Both the position numbers and the translations under genes were made by a program. This document shows, piece by piece, positions 1 through 6,482 of a stretch of DNA of 64,000 nucleotides. The stretch is taken from assembly GCA_963691705.1 (NCBI GenBank), contig OY829545.1, positions 36,443,475-36,507,474 on the forward strand, written 5' to 3'. Below the pieces are notes generated by a model. The model ran no database searches. It was given only the letters and a program-made list of their open reading frames with translations, and was not told the origin of the DNA. How positions within the stretch are numbered: position 1 is the first letter of the stretch; the number at the start of each line of letters is the position of its first letter. The stretch comes from Viola odorata (Eukaryota > Streptophyta > Magnoliopsida > Malpighiales > Violaceae).

Positions 1-120
1 ATCTCCATCTGAGGCGTCTATATCCATTGCCAAAACCAACCTCTCACAAGAGGACTAGATCCGGCTCAAGAACAGCAATTCGGTCTCTTCTTCTCCAAAA
101 CAGATGTTGAGCTCTTATCA
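1..120 (+). repeat. LTR, 3' part only (cut by the window edge)
   Basis: These are the last 120 bp of an LTR, identical to 3565-3684. It ends in CTCTTATCA and is followed two bases later by the primer-binding site. It contains the U5 half of the U5-leader pairing (32-55). Confidence 0.9.
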
Positions 121-159
121 AGTGGTAGCGGAGCTTCAGTTGTCCTCTAGGTTGGTTTT
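32..159 (+). other. U5-leader long-range stem enclosing the LTR end and primer-binding site
   Basis: GTCCTCTAGGTTGGTTTT in the leader (142-159) is fully complementary to two LTR segments: AAAACCAACCT (32-42) and AGAGGAC (49-55). These are separated only by a 6-base bulge (43-48), so 18 base pairs can form in the RNA around the LTR end and primer-binding site. U5-leader stems of this kind are known in retroviral and retrotransposon RNAs, where they shape initiation of reverse transcription. The function here is inferred from the pairing alone. The same stem recurs at each LTR-leader junction. Unit 2 (C at 3716) and unit 11 (T at 35792) each break one pair. Confidence 0.7.
123..134 (+). other. 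Primer-binding site, degenerate initiator-Met tRNA type
   Basis: TGGTAGCGGAGC starts two bases after the LTR end. From memory, the usual plant initiator-Met site is TGGTATCAGAGC; 10 of 12 bases agree, with both mismatches inside the site (T to G, A to G). It is identical in all copies. It recurs 3 bases after each LTR end: 3687, 7251, 10815, 14379, 17943, 21507, 25071, 28634, 32197, 35760, 39323, 42887, 46451, 50014, 53577, 57140 and 60703. The two mismatches may weaken primer annealing. Confidence 0.75.
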
Positions 160-179
160 TCTTGTTCTCCTCTTCATTT

Positions 180-209
180 CTACGGTTAGAATCATCTTCT
201 CTACCGTAG
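180..209 (+). other. Leader hairpin 1 (CTACGGT / ACCGTAG)
   Basis: A perfect 7 bp inverted repeat, CTACGGT at 180-186 and ACCGTAG at 203-209, surrounds a 16-base loop. It begins 46 bases after the primer-binding site. It is a sequence relative of hairpin 3 (321-350), with the same length and geometry but a changed base pair. The position suits an RNA packaging or dimerisation element, which is inference. Confidence 0.6.
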
Positions 210-247
210 AACTTCTTTCCTTTGTGCTGAAATTTTTCTGTTTTTCA

Positions 248-269
248 TAACCGTTCCTCTCTTCGGTTA
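248..269 (+). other. Leader hairpin 2 (TAACCG / CGGTTA)
   Basis: A perfect 6 bp inverted repeat (248-253 with 264-269) has a 10-base pyrimidine-only loop. It lies between hairpins 1 and 3 and reuses the CGGTTA word. It is short enough to occur by chance alone, but it sits in a cluster of three. Confidence 0.45.
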
Positions 270-320
270 AAACTTCATTTTCTTGAGTTTCTTCGGTTCA
301 AACACCTTGATTCTTGTTTT

Positions 321-350
321 CTATGGTTTAAACATTATTTTCTACCATAG
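321..350 (+). other. Leader hairpin 3 (CTATGGT / ACCATAG)
   Basis: A perfect 7 bp inverted repeat, CTATGGT at 321-327 and ACCATAG at 344-350, has a 16-base loop, the same geometry as hairpin 1. Relative to hairpin 1, the fourth base pair is T-A instead of C-G, so both strands changed together and pairing was kept. Confidence 0.6.
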
Positions 351-740
351 GAATCATTCCCACTTCATTTGAAAAATTTGGTGTTCTTGAAGAAATTCTT
401 GTCTTTTAGTGTGCTGAATTTTGGAAGAACACAAGTGCTGAAATTTTTTGTGTTTGTGTGCATCAAAATGGACGAAATTTCTTCTTAATTGTGTATTTGC
501 TGCTGAAGTTATTGGAGCCTCCTATGGTGGCCTTGAGAGCCATGTGGACTGATTTGTTCTCTTGCTAAGTGCCGAAATTGCTTGTCCAACCATAGCTGGC
601 CACATCACCTTGATTGTGAGCCTAGTATTTTCCTCAATTGTGAGCCAAGCATTTCAGCTTGCTCACTACACTTCCCCCTCACACAGCCGGCCCTAATTAG
701 CATCCTTACACTTAGGTTGCTTGTCATACACAGCCACATC

Positions 741-764
741 ACTTGCCTTGTCACTTGCCTTGTC
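741..764 (+). repeat. 12 bp tandem duplication in the leader (ACTTGCCTTGTC x2)
   Basis: Two adjacent exact copies lie at 741-752 and 753-764. Unit 8 has lost one T in the second copy (near 25709), consistent with replication slippage. Confidence 0.8.
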
Positions 765-934
765 ATCCACACACATTTGGACACATCACTATCATTTGCC
801 ACCTCACTTTTGGCTTTTAGTGAAAATATTTTCAAGAGCAAAACTACTTGTCTTTCACTTCTTCTTCTTTCAAGGATACATGTCATACAAGTGAGCTCTC
901 TTCACTCATTGCAAAAACAGAAAAGAAAAGAGAA

Positions 935-997
935 AGGAACTAAAAGAAAGATCAAGTTCCTAACACTCAAAAAAAAAAAAAAAAAAACAAAAGAGTG
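935..997 (+). other. Poly(A) tract flanked by inverted repeats in the leader
   Basis: A run of 19 A (969-987) is flanked by CACTC (964-968) and GAGTG (993-997), which could pair and present the A run as a loop. Directly upstream is a perfect 7 bp hairpin, AGGAACT (935-941) with AGTTCCT (955-961). The run has 19 A in units 1-7 and 12-13, and 18 A in units 8-11 and 14-18. This single base explains the 3564 versus 3563 bp period. The tract could be a relic of an inserted polyadenylated retrocopy or a simple-sequence expansion; I see no clear target-site duplication. Confidence 0.7.
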
Positions 998-1550
998 GAT
1001 CAATTGAGTCATAAGCAAGAGACTACTTGTGTGTATCTATCTGAAGTGAATTACATTGTTTTTAAAGTGTCATTGTGGAGGAACACAAGTTTCGGCTTTC
1101 AATTTGTGTTTCCAATTCAGATTTTCGTTTTCTGTTTTTTCCTTTTGACTAGCTTCGGCTTTTCCCTTTTTGTCTGAGTGTCTGTGCTCAGAAAATTCTG
1201 AAATTTTGATAGATTAAAGTTCAGTCTGAGGGGAACAACTCTTATGTTTTACACTTCTCCTAATTCTGTTGGTTTCACATACTTCTATCCAATTCAAAAT
1301 CAGTGCGCAGTTTTCACTCGAAATTTCAGCTTTGAGTCTTTCATTTGTTTGTGATTTTCTCTTCTTGTTTCTTTGAGTCTTTTCTTAAGTAGCTTGAGCT
1401 GTGTTGTTTTCTTCTTTGTTTTCACATATTATTACTCTATTCTAAGTCCAATTTCGGCCCAAATTAAATCCTTTTTCCTTAGGCAGAATTTTGACTTTCC
1501 TTGCCTTTCTTTCGTACCTTGGTTGTCTTGCTTTTCTTGAGCCCTAGTTA

Positions 1551-1712
1551 GGTATTTCTAGCTTAGGTCTTCGGTTGGTGATTCAGATAAGAGTGTGAGA
1601 GAAGAGTGTGAGTACATTAGAGTGACAAACACGAGAGTGAAACACGTGAGGGAGAGACTAACCCCTTTCAGCTATCACTTGTGTTTATTTTTCCTTTTGT
1701 AGGAATTTTTCT
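1551..1712 (+). other. Possible 3' splice site just upstream of the ORF
   Basis: A T-rich tract ending TTTTCCTTTTGTAG places a good plant-type acceptor at 1702/1703, ten bases before the ORF start at 1713. Candidate donors are AG/GTATTT at 1551/1552 and CAA/GTGAGC at 890/891; the second would remove the poly(A) tract. Splicing would shorten the long leader before the ORF. No transcript evidence is available, so this remains a candidate. Confidence 0.35.
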
Positions 1713-2918
1713 ATGTCTTCCTACATACCGCCGCATTTGAGGGTTGCTCCTACTAGCCACGCATCTTGGTCTCATGTTGAGCAGCCCCCCCACCTTGACC
1801 GTAGCCATGAGTACTTCACCAAGGCTTCCCCTTCCACTCCTTCCTGGTTGGAGTATGATCATATTGCGCCCTCTCGGCAAGCCTATGCGTATGAGTCTTA
1901 TGCGACTAGTGGAGAGATTTCGTATGGGCATGAGGACTACTTCACCAAGGCTGCCCCATCCCCACACCTTGGCACCTCACCTTTCGCCTTGAGGATGGCT
2001 CCAATTCTAGCACGCTTGGACAGAAGCACTCAAGCCATGACAAACACCATGGCCGCAATGACACTTATATGTGATAACCTACGGGTTTCCGGCCACCTTG
2101 GGCAATGTGAAGAGGTTAGCATTTGTACTCTTGGTTCGCCATCAGTCAAGGAAAGTTTAGTGCCGCTTGGGAGGGAAATGAATGTATTGCAATCCATGGA
2201 TGGTTTTGAGACACCGTTGGTCGAGGAGATTGAGGATCTTCCTAGTGTTGTTTCGGCCGATTCACCATCACTTATTGAGGATGATTTGCCTCCGTTTGAG
2301 GAGAAGCTACTGGTTTCGGATGTGCATAGGGGGTTTGGGAGCGAAACGAACACATGTAGGGCTTGTGAGTCCACTTCGGATTGCCATGAGACAGCCGCTC
2401 ATTGCCTTGCATTGCAGCGCAAATTTCAGACCTTGGTTAGTGCCTTCTCCATCATTCCGAGGGTGCCTTTACATAGATTTGTGGATCCATTTCTCCTTGG
2501 TTTTGGTCACTTGGGCAGCGCACATTTCTCTCCATTTGAGGCGCTTGCGAGTGGTCTCACGGTCTCGCACTTTACCATGATCCCTACCACCTTTCCTTTG
2601 GTTCACCGTCGTGGCCAATCCTTAATTGTTCTTGGCTGTTCACCGTCCACACCTACTTATCTTCCCCGCGGAAGACCTCCACCTTGGCCTATTTTCCTCG
2701 AGAAGTGTAGTTTGAGGGGTCCGCGTGTATCCACAAGCTGTGAGCATGCCTTGTCCCGTTCGGCCGAGCAAGGGCTTGAGCCTCTAGATTCGAGGTCGAA
2801 TCTCCTCCAAGGCGAAGGGGATGATATGAGCATAAAGACTCTCACTCCACTTTCGGAACCCCCCCACCCTCCAAAGCTTAGATTCGAGGACGAATCTCTT
2901 CAAAGGGAGATGGGATGA
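1713..2918 (+). CDS. Retrotransposon ORF, 401 aa, unit 1 (unknown protein)
   Basis: I do not recognise this protein and see no gag zinc knuckle, protease, reverse transcriptase or integrase domain. The start is the first in-frame ATG after a TAA at 1659-1661; its context is weak, with T at -3 and +4. Visible parts in order are: a duplicated YFTKA motif (residues 34-38 and 76-80) in a Pro/Ser/His-rich N-terminus; a likely helical stretch (about 95-125); an acidic stretch (about 163-200); a Cys/His cluster (C215, C218, C224, H225, H230, C231); a proline-rich stretch (about 311-327); and a tail DSRSNLLQGEGDD (359-371) resembling Ty3/gypsy polyprotein ends. The TGA stop is the first three bases of the next LTR. 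Unit-specific change: G399E from A at 2908. The leader of this unit has G at 1080, shared only with unit 3. Confidence 0.6.
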   Translation: MSSYIPPHLRVAPTSHASWSHVEQPPHLDRSHEYFTKASPSTPSWLEYDHIAPSRQAYAYESYATSGEISYGHEDYFTKAAPSPHLGTSPFALRMAPILARLDRSTQAMTNTMAAMTLICDNLRVSGHLGQCEEVSICTLGSPSVKESLVPLGREMNVLQSMDGFETPLVEEIEDLPSVVSADSPSLIEDDLPPFEEKLLVSDVHRGFGSETNTCRACESTSDCHETAAHCLALQRKFQTLVSAFSIIPRVPLHRFVDPFLLGFGHLGSAHFSPFEALASGLTVSHFTMIPTTFPLVHRRGQSLIVLGCSPSTPTYLPRGRPPPWPIFLEKCSLRGPRVSTSCEHALSRSAEQGLEPLDSRSNLLQGEGDDMSIKTLTPLSEPPHPPKLRFEDESLQREMG

Positions 2919-2939
2919 TATGAGCTTAAAGGCTCCAAC
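2786..2939 (+). repeat. 94 bp-offset duplication of the PPT and LTR head inside the ORF
   Basis: Positions 2786-2845 align without gaps to 2880-2939 at about 50 of 60 bases. Both copies contain AGATTCGAGG, a purine run, and GATGATATGAGC, the sequence at the start of the LTR. The upstream copy is therefore a relic polypurine tract with about 20 bp of LTR head (from 2822). The 94 bp offset is not a multiple of three, so the two copies are read in different frames. The first gives DSRSNLLQ (residues 359-366) and the second RFEDESLQ (390-397). Confidence 0.8.
2901..2915 (+). other. Polypurine tract
   Basis: A purine run of the form AAAGGGGGATGGGA lies immediately before the LTR start TGATATGAG, as needed for plus-strand priming. 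Unit 1 has G to A at 2908. The tract contains one T and is otherwise pure purine. Equivalent tracts end at the base before each LTR start listed. Confidence 0.8.
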
Positions 2940-2962
2940 TCGTTTCTCTTGTCTTGCCTTCC

Positions 2963-3088
2963 GTCTAGGCCAAGACTGCTGTCTAGGGCAAACCTTCGGT
3001 CTAGGCCAAGACTCCCATCTAGGGCAAACCTACTGTCTAGGCCAAGACTCCCGTCTAGGCCGAACCTACTATCTAGGCCAAGACTCCC
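2963..3088 (+). repeat. LTR minisatellite, 7 x 18 bp
   Basis: Seven 18 bp units begin [GA]TCTAGG[CG]C[AG]A. They alternate between two types, one ending AAGACTCCC and one ending AAACCTACT or similar, so the real period is about 36 bp. The block lies 47-172 bases into the LTR, upstream of the TATA-like box, where enhancer repeats sit in many LTRs. It creates low-complexity open frames (SRPRLP and LGQD types) on both strands that should not be read as genes. It recurs in every LTR at the same offset. Confidence 0.9.
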
Positions 3089-3192
3089 TTCTGTTTGGCC
3101 GAAGCCCATCCTCCAAGCCCATCTTCATTGCTGCCAAGGCCAAGCCCCTTTGTCTAAGGGTGTAAGGGTATTTACCCATTGTTAGGTTTTAG

Positions 3193-3201
3193 TATTTAAA
3201 G
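3193..3201 (+). promoter_or_regulatory. TATA-like box of the LTR promoter
   Basis: TATTTAAAG lies 278 bases into the LTR, downstream of the minisatellite. This suits a U3 promoter with transcription starting about 30 bases later. It is a single-motif inference. The same box is at offset +277 from every LTR start, the last at 63772. Confidence 0.45.
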
Positions 3202-3390
3202 TGCAAACATTTCATTTCAGCACTTGCCTTTGATTTTGATGATATTCTCTTTGGCCAATTCTTAGAGTAAACTAGTGTAATTTAGGGTTCTTGGTAACCG
3301 GTGCCATTAGGGCTGAAACCATTGTTTATCTTATATCTCTTCTTGTAATTAAGCTCTTGAGCTTTGTTCTTAAATCAGAAAAGAGAGATC

Positions 3391-3453
3391 CTTAACTAGT
3401 TTATAGAAAGGTTGCTTGGTTTGCTAATCAAGAGGGTTTTCTAATTAGTTAAG
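3391..3453 (+). other. Stem-loop candidate in the LTR (CTTAACTA / TAGTTAAG)
   Basis: A perfect 8 bp inverted repeat encloses a 47-base loop, downstream of the TATA-like box and so probably within the transcribed R/U5 part. Its role is unknown; it could affect 3' end formation. Confidence 0.4.
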
Positions 3454-5276
3454 TTCTTATTATGTTCATCCATTCCATCTCTACCAAACAACCATTGATC
3501 CGCTGCATATAACTCCTCAAAACACCAACTTCAGCCATCAAGTTCACCAAGGCGTCTCCTCTCCATCTCCATCTGAGGCGTCTATATCCATTGCCAAAAC
3601 CAACCTCTCACAAGAGGACTAGATCCGGCTCAAGAACAGCAATTCGGTCTCTTCTTCTCCAAAACAGATGTTGAGCTCTTATCAAGTGGTAGCGGAGCTT
3701 CAGTTGTCCTCTAGGCTGGTTTTTCTTGTTCTCCTCTTCATTTCTACGGTTAGAATCATCTTCTCTACCGTAGAACTTCTTTCCTTTGTGCTGAAATTTT
3801 TCTGTTTTTCATAACCGTTCCTCTCTTCGGTTAAAACTTCATTTTCTTGAGTTTCTTCGGTTCAAACACCTTGATTCTTGTTTTCTATGGTTTAAACATT
3901 ATTTTCTACCATAGGAATCATTCCCACTTCATTTGAAAAATTTGGTGTTCTTGAAGAAATTCTTGTCTTTTAGTGTGCTGAATTTTGGAAGAACACAAGT
4001 GCTGAAATTTTTTGTGTTTGTGTGCATCAAAATGGACGAAATTTCTTCTTAATTGTGTATTTGCTGCTGAAGTTATTGGAGCCTCCTATGGTGGCCTTGA
4101 GAGCCATGTGGACTGATTTGTTCTCTTGCTAAGTGCCGAAATTGCTTGTCCAACCATAGCTGGCCACATCACCTTGATTGTGAGCCTAGTATTTTCCTCA
4201 ATTGTGAGCCAAGCATTTCAGCTTGCTCACTACACTTCCCCCTCACACAGCCGGCCCTAATTAGCATCCTTACACTTAGGTTGCTTGTCATACACAGCCA
4301 CATCACTTGCCTTGTCACTTGCCTTGTCATCCACACACATTTGGACACATCACTATCATTTGCCACCTCACTTTTGGCTTTTAGTGAAAATATTTTCAAG
4401 AGCAAAACTACTTGTCTTTCACTTCTTCTTCTTTCAAGGATACATGTCATACAAGTGAGCTCTCTTCACTCATTGCAAAAACAGAAAAGAAAAGAGAAAG
4501 GAACTAAAAGAAAGATCAAGTTCCTAACACTCAAAAAAAAAAAAAAAAAAACAAAAGAGTGGATCAATTGAGTCATAAGCAAGAGACTACTTGTGTGTAT
4601 CTATCTGAAGTGAATTACATTGTTTTTAAAGTGTCATTGTGGAAGAACACAAGTTTCGGCTTTCAATTTGTGTTTCCAATTCAGATTTTCGTTTTCTGTT
4701 TTTTCCTTTTGACTAGCTTCGGCTTTTCCCTTTTTGTCTGAGTGTCTGTGCTCAGAAAATTCTGAAATTTTGATAGATTAAAGTTCAGTCTGAGGGGAAC
4801 AACTCTTATGTTTTACACTTCTCCTAATTCTGTTGGTTTCACATACTTCTATCCAATTCAAAATCAGTGCGCAGTTTTCACTCGAAATTTCAGCTTTGAG
4901 TCTTTCATTTGTTTGTGATTTTCTCTTCTTGTTTCTTTGAGTCTTTTCTTAAGTAGCTTGAGCTGTGTTGTTTTCTTCTTTGTTTTCACATATTATTACT
5001 CTATTCTAAGTCCAATTTCGGCCCAAATTAAATCCTTTTTCCTTAGGCAGAATTTTGACTTTCCTTGCCTTTCTTTCGTACCTTGGTTGTCTTGCTTTTC
5101 TTGAGCCCTAGTTAGGTATTTCTAGCTTAGGTCTTCGGTTGGTGATTCAGATAAGAGTGTGAGAGAAGAGTGTGAGTACATTAGAGTGACAAACACGAGA
5201 GTGAAACACGTGAGGGAGAGACTAACCCCTTTCAGCTATCACTTGTGTTTATTTTTCCTTTTGTAGGAATTTTTCT

Positions 5277-6482
5277 ATGTCTTCCTACATACCGCCGCAT
5301 TTGAGGGTTGCTCCTACTAGCCACGCATCTTGGTCTCATGTTGAGCAGCCCCCCCACCTTGACCGTAGCCATGAGTACTTCACCAAGGCTTCCCCTTCCA
5401 CTCCTTCCTGGTTGGAGTATGATCATATTGCGCCCTCTCGGCAAGCCTATGCGTATGAGTCTTATGCGACTAGTGGAGAGATTTCGTATGGGCATGAGGA
5501 CTACTTCACCAAGGCTGCCCCATCCCCACACCTTGGCACCTCACCTTTCGCCTTGAGGATGGCTCCAATTCTAGCACGCTTGGACAGAAGCACTCAAGCC
5601 ATGACAAACACCATGGCCGCAATGACACTTATATGTGATAACCTACGGGTTTCCGGCCACCTTGGGCAATGTGAAGAGGTTAGCATTTGTACTCTTGGTT
5701 CGCCATCAGTCAAGGAAAGTTTAGTGCCGCTTGGGAGGGAAATGAATGTATTGCAATCCATGGATGGTTTTGAGACACCGTTGGTCGAGGAGATTGAGGA
5801 TCTTCCTAGTGTTGTTTCGGCCGATTCACCATCACTTATTGAGGATGATTTGCCTCCGTTTGAGGAGAAGCTACTGGTTTCGGATGTGCATAGGGGGTTT
5901 GGGAGCGAAACGAACACATGTAGGGCTTGTGAGTCCACTTCGGATTGCCATGAGACAGCCGCTCATTGCCTTGCATTGCAGCGCAAATTTCAGACCTTGG
6001 TTAGTGCCTTCTCCATCATTCCGAGGGTGCCTTTACATAGATTTGTGGATCCATTTCTCCTTGGTTTTGGTCACTTGGGCAGCGCACATTTCTCTCCATT
6101 TGAGGCGCTTGCGAGTGGTCTCACGGTCTCGCACTTTACCATGATCCCTACCACCTTTCCTTTGGTTCACCGTCGTGGCCAATCCTTAATTGTTCTTGGC
6201 TGTTCACCGTCCACACCTACTTATCTTCCCCGCGGAAGACCTCCACCTTGGCCTATTTTCCTCGAGAAGTGTAGTTTGAGGGGTCCGCGTGTATCCACAA
6301 GCTGTGAGCATGCCTTGTCCCGTTCGGCCGAGCAAGGGCTTGAGCCTCTAGATTCGAGGTCGAATCTCCTCCAAGGCGAAGGGGATGATATGAGCATAAA
6401 GACTCTCACTCCACTTTCGGAACCCCCCCACCCTCCAAAGCTTAGATTCGAGGACGAATCTCTTCAAAGGGGGATGGGATGA
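5277..6482 (+). CDS. Retrotransposon ORF, unit 2
   Basis: Intact 401-codon copy with the consensus sequence, including G399, which differs from unit 1. Its leader carries a private C at 3716 that breaks one pair of the U5-leader stem. Confidence 0.6.
   Translation: MSSYIPPHLRVAPTSHASWSHVEQPPHLDRSHEYFTKASPSTPSWLEYDHIAPSRQAYAYESYATSGEISYGHEDYFTKAAPSPHLGTSPFALRMAPILARLDRSTQAMTNTMAAMTLICDNLRVSGHLGQCEEVSICTLGSPSVKESLVPLGREMNVLQSMDGFETPLVEEIEDLPSVVSADSPSLIEDDLPPFEEKLLVSDVHRGFGSETNTCRACESTSDCHETAAHCLALQRKFQTLVSAFSIIPRVPLHRFVDPFLLGFGHLGSAHFSPFEALASGLTVSHFTMIPTTFPLVHRRGQSLIVLGCSPSTPTYLPRGRPPPWPIFLEKCSLRGPRVSTSCEHALSRSAEQGLEPLDSRSNLLQGEGDDMSIKTLTPLSEPPHPPKLRFEDESLQRGMG

Larger units (their letters stand above)
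121..1712 (+). other. Internal leader region, mostly non-coding
   Basis: About 1.59 kb of AT- and T-rich sequence lies between the LTR and the ORF. It holds the primer-binding site, three hairpins (180-350), a phrase like GTGCTGAAATTTTT repeated near 226, 409 and 435, a 12 bp tandem duplication (741-764), a poly(A) tract (969-987) and a possible splice acceptor (1702). Short open frames occur but begin with non-ATG codons or have simple composition, and I do not call them genes. Equivalent leaders: 3685-5276, 7249-8840, 10813-12404, 14377-15968, 17941-19532, 21505-23096, 25069-26659, 28632-30222, 32195-33785, 35758-37348, 39321-40912, 42885-44476, 46449-48039, 50012-51602, 53575-55165, 57138-58728 and 60701-62291. 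Confidence 0.8.
2916..3684 (+). repeat. LTR 1, complete, 769 bp (reference)
   Basis: The boundaries are set by TGATATGAG directly after the polypurine tract and CTCTTATCA two bases before the primer-binding site. The ends form a TGATA/TATCA inverted repeat that extends to 8 of 9 bases. Internal marks are the 18 bp minisatellite (2963-3088), a GGGTATTTACCC hairpin near 3168, a TATA-like box (3193), a perfect hairpin AAGCTC-TT-GAGCTT (3351-3364), an 8 bp inverted repeat (3391-3398 with 3446-3453) and two AGGCGTCT words near 3551-3580. I see no AATAAA signal; plant polyadenylation signals are loose, so the R/U5 boundary is undefined. Confidence 0.9.

Noticed and set aside
605..886. 93-codon minus-strand open frame in the leader
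   Set aside because: It lies antisense to a retrotransposon leader, has no recognisable features, and is broken in unit 8.
582..1007. 141-codon open frame in the leader (and its copies in every unit)
   Set aside because: It starts at TTG, not ATG, ends in a lysine run encoded by the poly(A) tract, and changes frame and C-terminus whenever the A run changes length. Unit 8 breaks it with a deletion. It behaves as non-coding leader.
2341..2405. A canonical gag zinc knuckle (CX2CX4HX4C)
   Set aside because: The Cys/His spacing does not fit, so it is reported only as a possible degenerate metal site.
2182..2580. 132-codon open frame overlapping the 401-codon ORF in another frame, and minus-strand frames at 2030-2374 and 1668-1967
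   Set aside because: They are shadows of the longer ORF with no independent support.
2963..3088. CRISPR-like array of short repeats
   Set aside because: The 18 bp units are directly adjacent without spacers and lie inside a eukaryotic LTR; there are no cas genes.
2920..3185. Open frames in the LTR with SRPRLP and LGQD repeats (plus strand) and SLGLD repeats (minus strand)
   Set aside because: These are translations of the 18 bp minisatellite, whose length is a multiple of three, so several frames stay open automatically.
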